From contig DFNH01000004.1 of the NCBI GenBank assembly GCA_002375985.1, positions 1 to 52,340 of the forward strand: a DNA stretch of 52,340 nucleotides, in the 5' to 3' direction. Origin of the DNA: Firmicutes bacterium UBA3572 (GTDB lineage Bacteria; Bacillota; Desulfotomaculia; Desulfotomaculales; Desulforudaceae). The number at the start of each line of letters is the position of its first letter. Position 1 is the stretch's first letter. The notes under the pieces were generated by a model that saw only the letters and a list, made by a program, of their open reading frames with translations, searched no databases and was not told the origin of the DNA. The position numbers were made by a program, and so were the translations under genes. Shown one piece after another: positions 24,539 through 32,998 of the stretch.

Positions 24539-25264
24539 GTGCGTCAGGCTTGGCAGATTAAGCTTTACCTGCGCTTGCTGGCGATCAGGCTTTTAAGAAA
24601 CCTTGGTTATCGTCCCGAGGGGCATTACGTAGGGAGTAGCGAGACCTTGCCGCCCCCGCTGAGCGTAGATGAGGAAGCGGGACTGATCAGCCGCTTGGAG
24701 GCGGGCGACAAGGCGGTGCAAAGCACGCTCATCGAGCGCAACCTGCGCTTGGTGGTCTACATCGCGCGCAAATTTGAAAACACCGGCGTGGGTATTGAGG
24801 ACCTGGTGTCCATCGGTACCATCGGGCTGATCAAGGCGGTCAATACGTTTGACCCGCGGAAACGGATTAAGCTGGCCACCTATGCCTCCCGGTGTATCGA
24901 AAACGAGATCCTGATGTACCTGCGCCGGAACAGCAAGATTCGCGGTGAGATTTCTTTTGAGGAACCGTTGAATATTGACTGGGACGGTAACGAGTTGCTG
25001 CTTTCGGACGTGCTGGGCACCGACGGAGACATCATTTACAAGAACCTGGAGGAGGAAGTGGACCGGAAGCTTTTGCGCCTGGCTCTCCAGAAGCTGTCGC
25101 CGCGAGAGCGGAAGATCATGGAGCTTCGTTTCGGGCTGAACAACGGCGAGGAGAAGACTCAGAAAGAGGTGGCCGACATGCTCGGCATTTCTCAATCCTA
25201 CATCTCCCGTCTGGAAAAGCGGATCATCAAACGGCTGAAGAAAGAAATCTACCGGTTTGGATGA
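24539..25264 (+). CDS. sigE: RNA polymerase sigma factor SigE (pro-sigma-E)
   Basis: 241 residues. First mother-cell sigma factor. It has the N-terminal pro-sequence (hydrophobic stretch to about residue 24) with the processing region GHYVGSSETLPPPLS, then region 2 (RNLRLVVYIARKFENTG to LIKAVNTFDP, TYASRCIENEILMYLRR) and region 4 (LSPRERKIMELRFGL, QKEVADMLGISQSYISRLEKR). Cleavage by SpoIIGA releases the active form. GTG start with GGGGGGAGGG. A terminator lies between it and sigG. Confidence 0.97.
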   Translation: MRQAWQIKLYLRLLAIRLLRNLGYRPEGHYVGSSETLPPPLSVDEEAGLISRLEAGDKAVQSTLIERNLRLVVYIARKFENTGVGIEDLVSIGTIGLIKAVNTFDPRKRIKLATYASRCIENEILMYLRRNSKIRGEISFEEPLNIDWDGNELLLSDVLGTDGDIIYKNLEEEVDRKLLRLALQKLSPRERKIMELRFGLNNGEEKTQKEVADMLGISQSYISRLEKRIIKRLKKEIYRFG

Positions 25265-25272
25265 TATGATGT

Positions 25273-25305
25273 AGAATTCAGAATCCAGAATAGGGAAGCC
25301 AGGAA
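25273..25305. repeat. Intergenic AGAATTCAGA-type repeat, copy 2
   Basis: TAGAATTCAGAATCCAGAAT followed by GGGAAGCCAGGAA, just after sigE and ahead of its terminator. Related to the copies at 8157 and 34789. Confidence 0.55.
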
Positions 25306-25307
25306 CC

Positions 25308-25336
25308 AAACACCCTCGGTCAAGGAGGGTGTTTTT
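25308..25336 (+). terminator. Intrinsic terminator between sigE and sigG
   Basis: AAACACCCTC (25308-25317) pairs perfectly with GAGGGTGTTT (25325-25334), 7-base loop, then further T residues. It separates the spoIIG operon from sigG. Confidence 0.9.
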
Positions 25337-25381
25337 GCGTGTGCTTTTACCGGCGACCGAAGGCTGGCGCGGTAAGCGCGT

Positions 25382-25410
25382 GTATAAACGGATTTTGGCG
25401 CGGTAATAAT
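25382..25410 (+). promoter_or_regulatory. Candidate sigma-F-type promoter for sigG-spoIIR
   Basis: GTATA (25382-25386), a 15-base spacer and GGTAATAAT (25402-25410) fit the forespore consensus GYWTA and GGNRANANT. The sigG gene is under sigma-F control in B. subtilis, so the placement makes sense. Confidence 0.6.
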
Positions 25411-25443
25411 GAAAAAAACCAAATAAAGCGGGGAGGCCGGGTT

Positions 25444-26214
25444 GTGGTCAACAAGGTGGAGATATGCGGGGTCAATACGTCCAAGCTTCCCGTTCTAACG
25501 GCCGCCGAGATGAAGCAACTTTTCCAGGAATTGAGAGCAGGAGATCCCTCGGCCCGGGCCAAGCTCATCAACGGCAACCTGCGGTTGGTTCTAAGTGTCA
25601 TTCAGCGGTTTACCAACCGGGGGGAGTACGTCGATGACCTGTTCCAGATCGGCTGCATCGGCCTGATCAAAGCCATAGACAATTTTGACCTGAACCAGAA
25701 CGTAAAGTTTTCCACCTACGCCGTGCCGATGATCATCGGCGAAATCAGACGCTATCTGAGAGACAACAACCCGATCCGTGTGTCGCGTTCCCTGCGGGAT
25801 GTGGCTTACAAGGCACTGCAGGTCCGGGACAACCTGGCCAATCGCTACGGGCGTGAACCCTCGGTGACCGAGATCGCCAAGGAACTTGACATGCCGCGCG
25901 AAGAGGTGGTTTTTGCCCTGGATTCCATTCAGGAGCCGATTTCCTTGTTCGAGCCGATCTATCACGATGGCGGCGATCCGATCTTTGTTATGGATCAGAT
26001 CTCGGACGAGAAGAATAGTGACAGCAGCTGGTTGGAGGGTATTGCGATCCGAGACGCGATTCACAAATTGAGCGAGCGGGAAAAACTGATTTTAACGCTC
26101 CGCTTTTTTGAAGGTAAAACGCAAATGGAAGTGGCCGAAGAAATCGGCATTTCCCAAGCCCAGGTCTCCAGGCTGGAAAAGGCGGCGCTGGGCCACATGC
26201 GAAAATACATTTGA
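25444..26214 (+). CDS. sigG: RNA polymerase sigma factor SigG
   Basis: 256 residues. Late forespore sigma factor. It starts with NKVEICGVNTSKLPVL, the conserved sigma-G N-terminus; GTG 25444 has GGGGAGG seven bases upstream, whereas the open frame back to 25339 crosses the terminator and promoter. Regions 2 (LINGNLRLVLSVIQRF to FSTYAVPMIIGEIRRYLRD), 3 (GREPSVTEIAKELDM) and 4 (LSEREKLILTLRFFEGKTQMEVAEEIGISQAQVSRLEK) are complete. spoIIR follows after 23 bases with no terminator. Confidence 0.97.
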   Translation: MVNKVEICGVNTSKLPVLTAAEMKQLFQELRAGDPSARAKLINGNLRLVLSVIQRFTNRGEYVDDLFQIGCIGLIKAIDNFDLNQNVKFSTYAVPMIIGEIRRYLRDNNPIRVSRSLRDVAYKALQVRDNLANRYGREPSVTEIAKELDMPREEVVFALDSIQEPISLFEPIYHDGGDPIFVMDQISDEKNSDSSWLEGIAIRDAIHKLSEREKLILTLRFFEGKTQMEVAEEIGISQAQVSRLEKAALGHMRKYI

Positions 26215-26237
26215 GGGTGATGTTGAAGGGATTAGTC

Positions 26238-26864
26238 ATGGTTAAGACTAAAGTGATGATTGTGGGTGTGCTCACCGCCGGGGCCGTGCTGGCGGGAGTT
26301 TTCGCCCATCAGTGGATGCCTCAGACGGTTGAGGCCTACAACCAGGAAAACCTGATCCGTCTTCATATTGTGCCTCACAGCGATGAACCGGTTGACCAGG
26401 AATTGAAGTACCGGGTACGAAACGCAATCGTACAGACGGTGCGCCCCCTGGTTGTACCGGTTGATGACGCGCGGGAAGCGGCGCAGGTGATCCAGCAAAA
26501 CCTGGAACTGATCCGGCAGGTTGCGGAGTCCCAAGTGGCCGCCGCCGGCATGGATTACCCGGTGGAAGTGTCCTTCGGCCGGTGGTGGTTTCCGGTGCGT
26601 AGTTACGACGGGGTCACGCTGGCCGCCGGGGAGTACCAGGCGGTGCGGGTGACATTGGGTTCCGGCGCCGGCGCCAATTGGTGGTGTGTGCTGTTTCCGC
26701 CCTTATGCTTCGTGCACGCGGATGAAGGAGCCGGCGGAGGCGAGGTGGTGCTGGCCGCCAGAGTCCGTGAGGGACAACGGCTGGAAGTAAAACTCCGCCT
26801 GGCCGAGATGTGGGCGCGGTCTTCGGCCTACGCCGCCCAGATTGCCGAGGACTGGCGCAAATAA
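26238..26864 (+). CDS. spoIIR: Stage II sporulation protein R (SpoIIR)
   Basis: 208 residues with an N-terminal signal segment (about 5-20). Secreted forespore signal that triggers SpoIIGA to process pro-sigma-E. Family blocks seen: NLIRLHIVPHSDEPVDQELKYRVRNAIV and ANWWCVLFPPLCFV. ATG 26238 has GAAGGGA six bases upstream; the in-frame ATG 26220 is possible. Being next to sigG places it under forespore control, as needed, and puts the signal close to its receptor gene spoIIGA. Confidence 0.94.
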   Translation: MVKTKVMIVGVLTAGAVLAGVFAHQWMPQTVEAYNQENLIRLHIVPHSDEPVDQELKYRVRNAIVQTVRPLVVPVDDAREAAQVIQQNLELIRQVAESQVAAAGMDYPVEVSFGRWWFPVRSYDGVTLAAGEYQAVRVTLGSGAGANWWCVLFPPLCFVHADEGAGGGEVVLAARVREGQRLEVKLRLAEMWARSSAYAAQIAEDWRK

Positions 26865-26939
26865 TACAAGCCTTTTGTACTGGACATCCCACCGCGGCTT
26901 AACCACATTATCCAGAAAACATTCTTCCTCTTTTTGTGG

Positions 26940-26970
26940 CCCGCCTTAAAGGCGGGTCTGCTTGTTCTTT
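26940..26970 (+). terminator. Hairpin after spoIIR
   Basis: CCCGCC (26940-26945) and GGCGGG (26951-26956) pair around TTAAA. The following tract (TCTGCTTGTTCTTTT) is a mediocre U-run. Confidence 0.55.
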
Positions 26971-27009
26971 TCAGTGGGCGCGGGCATATACATTTAGCGG
27001 GGTGATCTT

Positions 27010-27273
27010 ATGCTTAAGGTCTCCGACCTGCGGATGCGCGAGATTGTGAACGTGGTGGACGGGCGGCGGCTGGGCCTGATCAAGGATATTGACATTGACC
27101 TTGACGACGGCCGAATCAGCGCGCTGATCCTGGCCGGTTCCTCCCGTCTCCTGGGCTTCTTCGGCCGGGAGGAGGAGATCGTGATCCCCTGGGAGAAAAT
27201 CGTAAAGATTGGAGTGGATGTAATTTTAGTAGAAATCCCCGACTACGTTGAGCGGTTTGCGGGGCGACGATAA
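27010..27273 (+). CDS. YlmC/YmxH family PRC-barrel sporulation-associated protein
   Basis: 87 residues making one PRC-barrel-like domain: MLKVSDLRMREIVNVVDGRRLG, DIDIDLDDGRISALIL and IPWEKIVKIGVDVILVE. The YlmC/YmxH family is confined to spore formers, and ylmC lies near sigG in B. subtilis. Its molecular role is not known. A GGGGTGATC site precedes the ATG. A hairpin terminator follows and faces the convergent zinc-ribbon gene. Confidence 0.85.
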   Translation: MLKVSDLRMREIVNVVDGRRLGLIKDIDIDLDDGRISALILAGSSRLLGFFGREEEIVIPWEKIVKIGVDVILVEIPDYVERFAGRR

Positions 27274-27338
27274 ACGCCCCGGACCATTACCTGACACCGG
27301 ACCGACTCTGTTGGCCAAAACATAAATAATTTAACCTT

Positions 27339-27360
27339 CGTGCCCTTCGGCACGTTTCTT
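27339..27360 (+). terminator. Terminator between convergent ylmC-type gene and zinc-ribbon gene
   Basis: CGTGCC (27339-27344) pairs with GGCACG (27349-27354) over a CTTC tetraloop, followed by TTTCTTATTT. It best serves the + strand gene. Confidence 0.7.
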
Positions 27361-27571
27361 ATTTGCAGCCGGCGCAGGATGACGAGGTGCAGCCCCCGCA
27401 ATTGCTACCCTTACCCCCGTCTGTACCCACCGCAACCACGGCGGAAAGGATCCGTTTGGGTCCGGGAGCGTTGCAGGTCGGGCAGGTAAGATTCTCTCCG
27501 GTTTCTCCCAGCCGGCACAGCTTGGCAAACTTGTTTCCACACTTGGCACAACGAAATTCATAAACCGGCAT
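27359..27571 (-). CDS. FmdB-type zinc-ribbon protein
   Basis: 70 residues. Starts MPVYEFRCAKCGNKFAKLCR, with the two CxxC pairs of the FmdB/CxxC_CXXC_SSSS regulatory family (CAKC and CPTC), followed by a glycine-, serine- and cysteine-rich tail (CGGCTSSSCAGCK) that may bind further metal. Function unknown; often annotated as a putative regulatory protein. It has an AAGGAG site and is divergent from the nuclease gene at 27735. Confidence 0.88.
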   Translation of the reverse strand: MPVYEFRCAKCGNKFAKLCRLGETGENLTCPTCNAPGPKRILSAVVAVGTDGGKGSNCGGCTSSSCAGCK

Positions 27572-27660
27572 TAAAACCTGCTCCTTTCCCTTCTAGGTGG
27601 ATCCATGCCTAAGCTTATGCCTACCGTCTAGACCTGTCAAGGGCTTTGGCCGGAGTTTGG

Positions 27661-27690
27661 TTGAACCGTCGAACGGCCTCAATATATAAT
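27661..27690 (+). promoter_or_regulatory. Sigma-A promoter for the beta-CASP nuclease gene
   Basis: TTGAAC (27661-27666) and perfect TATAAT (27685-27690) with an 18-base spacer, about 45 bases before the gene. Confidence 0.75.
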
Positions 27691-27734
27691 GTTTTTGACT
27701 AACTGAATGAAGAATGGAGCAAGGGGGCCGATTT

Positions 27735-29294
27735 GTGCAACTAACATTTCACGGTGCGGCCGAATGTGTCACCGGATCCTGCTTCCTGCTCGATACCGGT
27801 AAGATGCGCATCCTCGTGGATTGCGGCCTCTTTCAGGGCAGCAAGGAAATCCGGCAGCGAAACTACGGACACTTTCCCTTTTCCCCCCAGACCATCGATC
27901 TGGTGCTGCTTACTCACGCCCATATCGATCACAGCGGTTTGATCCCCAAGCTGGTCAAGGAAGGATTTTCAGGCCCGATTTTAGGCACGGGCTGCACCGT
28001 AGACCTGTGCCACGTCCTCTTGCCGGACAGCGGCAGTATTCAGGAGACCGAGGTCCAAAGAAAGAACCGCAAGGCGCAAAGGGCCGGTAAACCATTGGTA
28101 GAGCCGATCTACACCATGGACGACGCCTACGCCTGCCTTAATCAATTCCGCCCGGTGCGTTATAACCAGGACATTATTCTGGGAGACGGTGTTCGCTGCC
28201 GTTTCCGAGACGCCGGGCATATCCTGGGTTCGGCCCTGGTCGAGGTTTGGGTGCGGGAACCGGGCGGAGAGACGAAAATCGTTTTTTCGGGCGACCTGGG
28301 TAACAAGAACAAACCTTTTGTCCGCGATCCCGAGTATGTCGAAGAGGCGGACTACATAGTGCTGGAGTCCACCTACGGGGACCGTGTGCACCAAGAGGAT
28401 TACGCCGGCAGCCGGGAAAGACTTAAAGAGGTTGTTTGGTCCACTTACCGCAAGGGCGGGAATCTATTGATCCCGGCTTTTGCCGTCGAACGTACGCAAG
28501 AACTTTTGTACGACCTTTTCGCTTTCACCAGGGCGGGGGAGATGCCACCGATGCAAATCTGGCTGGACAGTCCTCTGGCCACTGCCGTCACCAATATTTT
28601 CGGTGACCATCCGCATTGCTTTGATGATGAAGCAAGCGGTATGATTGCCTGCGGCATTGACCCGCTGGGCCTGCCGCAGCTTAATCACGCCCTTACGGTG
28701 GAAGAGTCCAAAATGCTTAACCAATCCCCCGGCGGGAACATCATCATCGCCGGCAGTGGCATGTGTGACGCCGGGCGCATAAGACATCACCTGAAACATA
28801 ATCTGTGGCGTCCGGAAGCCACGGTGCTGCTTGTCGGTTACCAGGCGGAAGGCACGCTGGGCCGGCTCCTTTTGAACGGGGCGGAGAAGGTCCGTTTGTT
28901 CGGGGAAGAGATCGTGGTCCGGGCCGACGTTGTAAGCGTGAACGGCTACTCGGCGCACGCCGATCAAAAGATGCTGCGGGAGTGGGTCGGCGCGCTGCGG
29001 CGTCCGCCGCGGCAGGTTTTTCTGGTGCACGGCGAGCAGCGGGCGCAACTGGCGTTGCGGCAAGTCCTGGCCGAAATCGGCGTGGCCGCCCGCATTCCGG
29101 CGTGGCAGGAAACGGTGCGCCTGGAGCCTGGCCGGAAAGACGAAGAAAGGATCTGGCAGCTCTTGTCCGGCCTGCACGGTCGGACGGCTCGGTACTTGAA
29201 GGCCAATCCCGATCCCGATGCTTACCGCCAGGTGCTTGAGCGACTTTCGGCACTGGATGAGTTCCTGGCGGCGGGCGGGGGAAGGCGGGGATAA
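27735..29294 (+). CDS. MBL-fold beta-CASP exonuclease/RNase (YSH1/CPSF-like)
   Basis: About 519 residues. Metallo-beta-lactamase domain with THAHIDHSG (HxHxDH zinc site), DAGHILGSALVEV and FSGDLGN, then the beta-CASP insert (about residues 200-380) and the RMMBL tail with GYSAHAD and FLVHGE. Proteins of this plan are RNA-processing nucleases related to eukaryotic CPSF73 and archaeal aCPSF; specificity here is unknown. GTG 27735 (FVQLTFHG, with AAGGGGG) fits the family start; ATG 27714 would add seven residues. pgeF starts 1 base after the stop. Confidence 0.85.
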   Translation: MQLTFHGAAECVTGSCFLLDTGKMRILVDCGLFQGSKEIRQRNYGHFPFSPQTIDLVLLTHAHIDHSGLIPKLVKEGFSGPILGTGCTVDLCHVLLPDSGSIQETEVQRKNRKAQRAGKPLVEPIYTMDDAYACLNQFRPVRYNQDIILGDGVRCRFRDAGHILGSALVEVWVREPGGETKIVFSGDLGNKNKPFVRDPEYVEEADYIVLESTYGDRVHQEDYAGSRERLKEVVWSTYRKGGNLLIPAFAVERTQELLYDLFAFTRAGEMPPMQIWLDSPLATAVTNIFGDHPHCFDDEASGMIACGIDPLGLPQLNHALTVEESKMLNQSPGGNIIIAGSGMCDAGRIRHHLKHNLWRPEATVLLVGYQAEGTLGRLLLNGAEKVRLFGEEIVVRADVVSVNGYSAHADQKMLREWVGALRRPPRQVFLVHGEQRAQLALRQVLAEIGVAARIPAWQETVRLEPGRKDEERIWQLLSGLHGRTARYLKANPDPDAYRQVLERLSALDEFLAAGGGRRG

Positions 29295-29295
29295 A

Positions 29296-30126
29296 TTGGC
29301 CGGACCCAAATCCGACTTTGCGGTGCACCAAGTTGGGGAGATGCGCTTTTATACCATTCCCCGTTTTGCGCGGGAGGGGGGCGTGACGGCGGCGTTTAGC
29401 ACCCGGCTGGGGGGGCGTAGCCGGGGGGTGTTCGCCACGCTGAATCTAGGGCTGCACGTGGGTGACGATCCAGAAGCGGTGTTAACCAACCGTGCATTGT
29501 TCTGCGCTGCGGTTGGCTTGGATCATCGACAGCTGGTGGCCTGTGCCCAGGTGCACGGGCACGAGGTGGCGGTAGTCGGCGCGGCCGACCGGGGACGGGG
29601 GGCTTTCGACCCTGCGCTGGCCGTTTCCGGTGTCGATGGTTTGGCTACCAATATCCCTGGGGTGCCGCTAATCACTTTTTTCGGGGACTGCGTACCGTTG
29701 TTCCTGTTCGATCCGGTGCGGCGGGCGATCGCCCTGGTGCACGCCGGGTGGCGGGGCACCCTGAGCCGCATCGGCGCCTGCGCACTAGCCGTGTTACAAG
29801 AGCACTACGGCACTTCGCCCGCGGCGGTGCTGGCCGCGGTGGGGCCGGCCATTGGACCCTGCTGCTACGCGGTTGGTCCCGACGTGGCGGCCGCCTTTGC
29901 CCGGGAGTTTCCCGGCGGCGACGTGGTGCGGGGCAGTCCGGACGGTGTCTGGCGGGTGGACTTGTGGACGGCTAACTGGCGAGTGCTGCGCGAGGCCGGG
30001 GTGGGGGCGGCGAATATCGCCGTGGCCGGGCGCTGCACGGCCTGTGCGCTTGACGAGTTTTTTTCCCACCGTGCCTCTGGTGGGAAAACCGGCCGGATGG
30101 CCGCAATAATGATGTTGGATGAGTAA
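29296..30126 (+). CDS. pgeF: Multi-copper polyphenol oxidoreductase/laccase-domain protein (YlmD, PgeF)
   Basis: 276 residues of the DUF152/YfiH family, now linked to purine nucleoside phosphorolysis and to editing of peptidoglycan precursors. Zinc-site motifs: ACAQVHGHEVAVV, ITFFGDCVPLFLFDP and LVHAGWRGTLSRI. TTG 29296, just after the preceding stop, has GAAGGCGGGG; ATG 29341 is an alternative. In B. subtilis ylmD is followed by ylmE and sepF; here a 4.4-kb phosphate locus lies between. phoP follows after 5 bases. Confidence 0.88.
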   Translation: MAGPKSDFAVHQVGEMRFYTIPRFAREGGVTAAFSTRLGGRSRGVFATLNLGLHVGDDPEAVLTNRALFCAAVGLDHRQLVACAQVHGHEVAVVGAADRGRGAFDPALAVSGVDGLATNIPGVPLITFFGDCVPLFLFDPVRRAIALVHAGWRGTLSRIGACALAVLQEHYGTSPAAVLAAVGPAIGPCCYAVGPDVAAAFAREFPGGDVVRGSPDGVWRVDLWTANWRVLREAGVGAANIAVAGRCTACALDEFFSHRASGGKTGRMAAIMMLDE

Positions 30127-30131
30127 GAACG

Positions 30132-30827
30132 ATGACTAAGATTTTGGTGGTTGATGATGAAAAACACATCGGCGAGTTGGTGAGCTACGCCCTGCAGAAG
30201 GAAGGGTACCAGGTGCTGACCGCCCAGGACGGGAACCGGGCGCTGGAACTGGTGCAGAGCGAGCAGCCCGCTTTGGTCGTGTTGGACATCATGCTGCCCG
30301 GGGTGGATGGCCTGACGATTTGCCGGCTGATGCGTCAAAACGAGCGGACCCGGGATATTCCGGTGATCATGCTCAGCGCTCGGGGCCAGGAAATCGACCG
30401 GGTGCTGGGCCTGGAGCTGGGGGCCGACGACTATATCACCAAGCCCTTCAGCGTCCGGGAATTGGTCGCCCGGGTCAAGGCCCGGTTGCGCCGCAGCCGC
30501 GGCGGCCCGGTGCGCCGCCGGCCCTTGCGCATTGGCGAACTGGTGGTCGACCCGGACCGGCTGACGGTTGAGGCGGGCGGCGGGCAGGAACAGCTCACCC
30601 GTACCGAATTTGAATTGCTTTGGTTCCTGGCTGCCAACCCCGGGAGGGTTTTCACCCGGGACGTCCTGTTGGAGCAGGTTTGGGGTTTTGATTTCAGCGG
30701 CGATTCCCGGACGGTTGACGTGCATATTCGCCACATCCGGCAAAAGCTGGAGCGCTTACCCGGGAGTCCCCGGGATTTTATTGAAACGGTCCGCGGGGTG
30801 GGCTACCGTTTCCGGGAGGGGAACTGA
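30132..30827 (+). CDS. phoP: OmpR-family response regulator, PhoP/PhoB type
   Basis: 231 residues: receiver domain with acidic pocket D8/D9, phospho-acceptor D52 and K104, then a winged-helix DNA-binding domain (LTRTEFELLWFLAANPGRVFTRDVLLEQVWG, TVDVHIRHIRQKLE, VRGVGYRF). Assigned to phosphate control because it is followed by phoR, a PHO box, pstB and phoU. A one-base overlap couples it to phoR. Confidence 0.92.
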   Translation: MTKILVVDDEKHIGELVSYALQKEGYQVLTAQDGNRALELVQSEQPALVVLDIMLPGVDGLTICRLMRQNERTRDIPVIMLSARGQEIDRVLGLELGADDYITKPFSVRELVARVKARLRRSRGGPVRRRPLRIGELVVDPDRLTVEAGGGQEQLTRTEFELLWFLAANPGRVFTRDVLLEQVWGFDFSGDSRTVDVHIRHIRQKLERLPGSPRDFIETVRGVGYRFREGN

Positions 30828-32176
30828 TGCTCAGAAGACTGCAGCGTCTGGCCATAACCGGTCCGCTTATGCTGTGGGCGGTGCTTACCGTACTCTGGGT
30901 CTTGTCGTCGGCCGGTTATTTGTCACAAACGGTGGCTATGGTGCTGGGTTTTTTCCTGGCGCTGGCGGTGGCCGTTGCCATGCGGCGGCTTATCAGCTGG
31001 CCGCTTTCGCGGGTGGCCGAAACGGCGGGGCAGATGGCGGAGGGGGATCTTTCCCAGACCCTTCGGGTGTACGAGAGCGACGAAATGGGCAAACTGGCCC
31101 AAAGTCTCAACCAGATGGCGCAGCGCCTGCGGGCTACACTTAGCCTGGTTACCGAAGAGAAGAACCGTATGCAGGCTATCCTGGACAGCATGGCGGACGG
31201 GGTGATCGCGGTGGACGGGGAAACCCGCGTGATCCTGATCAACCCGGTGGTGGAAGAGGCTTTTGGTCTCAACGAAGAGGCCAGCCTGGGCAAAACGGTC
31301 CTGGAGGTGGTCCGTGATTACGATCTGGACCGGCTTTTCCGCGAGGCGCTGGATTCCGGCCGTCCGGTCAAGCAGGAATTGCGGATCCTGACACCGGAGC
31401 CCCGGCTGTTCCGGGTACACCTCACCCCGATGCGCGGTGGCCAGCGTGGGGTGGTGGCCCTGTTCCGCGACATCACCGAGCGCCGCCAACTGGAGAAAAT
31501 GCGCACCGAGTTTGTGGCTAATGCGTCCCACGAACTGCGCACCCCTCTGACGTCCATCCGGGGGTTTATCGAGGCGTTGCGGGATGGGGCCCTGGAAGAC
31601 CCCGAGACGGCGCGCCGGTTCCTGGCGATCATCGACGAGGAAACCAAAAGGTTGAGCGAACTGGTGGACGACCTTCTGCAACTGGCCTCCATCGAAGAAC
31701 GGCGCCGGTCTTTCCGGCGTCAGCCCGTTGAACTGGCGAGTATAATCCAGCGGGTCTCAGACACGTTTGCCACCCGGGTGCAGCAGAAGGGTCTGCGTCT
31801 GAGGGTGGATCTGCCGGACGACCTCCCCCCGGTCTTGGGGGATGCGAACCTCCTGTCGCAGGTATTCCACAATCTACTGGATAATGCCGTCAAGTTTAGT
31901 GAAAAAGGCGAGATTGTCGTCCGGGCACGCCAAGAGAACGGTGGGGTGGCGGTTGAGATCGCGGATAACGGGATCGGCATTGCGCCCGAGCATCTAACAC
32001 GCATTTTTGAAAGGTTTTTCCGGGCGGACAAGTCCCGGGCTGCTTCGTCCGGCGGCACGGGGTTGGGTTTGGCCATCGTAAAACACATTGTCGAGGGCCA
32101 CGGCGGAGAAGTACGTGTCACTTCCAGGCTTGGGGAAGGCAGCGTTTTCACCGTTATTCTGCCCGGCCACTCTTAA
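30827..32176 (+). CDS. phoR: Sensor histidine kinase PhoR, with almost no extracellular domain
   Basis: 449 residues. Two membrane segments (about 13-31 and 34-52) separated by only a few residues, HAMP (about 52-105), PAS (about 115-215), HisKA with H235 in NASHELRTPL, and HATPase_c with N-box NLLDNAVKFS, G1 ADNGIGI and G2 GTGLGLAIVKH. B. subtilis PhoR has a long extracellular domain; here sensing must be within the membrane, through the PAS domain or through PhoU/PstB. Its stop codon lies inside the PHO box. Confidence 0.92.
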   Translation: MLRRLQRLAITGPLMLWAVLTVLWVLSSAGYLSQTVAMVLGFFLALAVAVAMRRLISWPLSRVAETAGQMAEGDLSQTLRVYESDEMGKLAQSLNQMAQRLRATLSLVTEEKNRMQAILDSMADGVIAVDGETRVILINPVVEEAFGLNEEASLGKTVLEVVRDYDLDRLFREALDSGRPVKQELRILTPEPRLFRVHLTPMRGGQRGVVALFRDITERRQLEKMRTEFVANASHELRTPLTSIRGFIEALRDGALEDPETARRFLAIIDEETKRLSELVDDLLQLASIEERRRSFRRQPVELASIIQRVSDTFATRVQQKGLRLRVDLPDDLPPVLGDANLLSQVFHNLLDNAVKFSEKGEIVVRARQENGGVAVEIADNGIGIAPEHLTRIFERFFRADKSRAASSGGTGLGLAIVKHIVEGHGGEVRVTSRLGEGSVFTVILPGHS

Positions 32177-32226
32177 CGCTGATTTAATATTTTTTTAACA
32201 TTGAGCTAACAGGATCGTGTTACAGT
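32173..32226 (+). promoter_or_regulatory. PHO box (four hexamers) with candidate -10
   Basis: TTAACG (32173), TTAATA (32184), TTAACA (32195) and CTAACA (32206) start exactly 11 bases apart with 5-base spacers, matching the Firmicute PhoP site of TT(A/C/T)ACA-like repeats. TACAGT (32221-32226) is a plausible -10. The array overlaps the phoR stop and points at the pst remnant. Confidence 0.82.
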
Positions 32227-32285
32227 AGACCAGGAGTTAAGGTCAGGAGGCGCAGGTGCAGTAAAATCAGTTACAAGGGGAAATT

Positions 32286-32998
32286 ATGATGGTGGTGGTG
32301 TTGAACGGTAAAGTGTTCCAGGTCCCCAAACCGTTGTTGGAATTCACCCCCACCCCGACCGCTGAGATCATCCTGGGTGTGCTTGGTTGTTGGTGTTTTT
32401 CCTGGCCTATGTCCTGGATCAGGGGCTGCCTGTGTTGAACCTGAATTTCGGTGGGTGTGGCCGGAATCTACCTGGTGTGAGTATACTAAGCCTCCACATC
32501 TGACCAGGCTGATCCGGTTGAACACCAGATATCTGGCCATAGTGCCGTCCGTCGTCACCGGGCTGTTTGGCTTGATCATCTTTGTTAGCCTTACGGGGCC
32601 GGGTTTTCTGCGAAGCCGGGCTTGGCCCTGGGGGCTGCCTGCTGGTAGGCCGTCCGGTGCGCGGTTTTACCCCGTGTTCTTGGGGCCGGTAACCGGCATG
32701 GCTTTTGTTCTTTGTTGCGGGCCGGGTGATCGGCGAAGCGGCGGTATTGTCTATACCGCCGGAGTCAGTGTTTCACGTACTTTTCTGACTTCAACTCGTT
32801 TAAGGCCGGGAGGAGACGCTATCGGTGCGCTTTTGGTATGTGTAGGCCGAGGGGCTATTATGCCTTACCGTCGGCCAAATTGCGGCCACCTTCTTGACCT
32901 TGGCGGTATTGGCGTTCGATTTTTTGGCCGGTGTTCCGGCGGTCTTGCCCAGCGGCGTCTTCTCGGAAAGAACTAGGAGGCTTGAACGAAGTGGATAA
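32286..32998 (+). pseudogene. pstA: Decayed pstA (phosphate ABC permease)
   Basis: Pieces of PstA can be read only by changing frame. FLAYVLDQGLPVLNLNF lies at 32399-32449; VGVAGIYLV at 32451-32477 in another frame; EYTKPPHLTRLIRLNTR and IVPSVVTGLFGLIIFV from 32479 in a third; RVIGEAA at 32723 and IVYTAGVS at 32746 in two different frames. A C-terminal helix (VGQIAATFLTLAVLAFDF, from 32870) is preceded in frame by a TAG at 32843. That order is the order in intact PstA, but the DNA is shorter than a normal pstA (about 850-900 bases), so there are deletions as well. An open frame 32377-32976 crosses it by chance. The frame ends at 32998, overlapping the pstB start. pstS and pstC are not seen. 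Confidence 0.82.

Noticed and set aside
32377..32976. A 199-residue open frame as a new protein
   Set aside because: It is a chance frame through the decayed pstA; PstA motifs appear in pieces in three frames across it.
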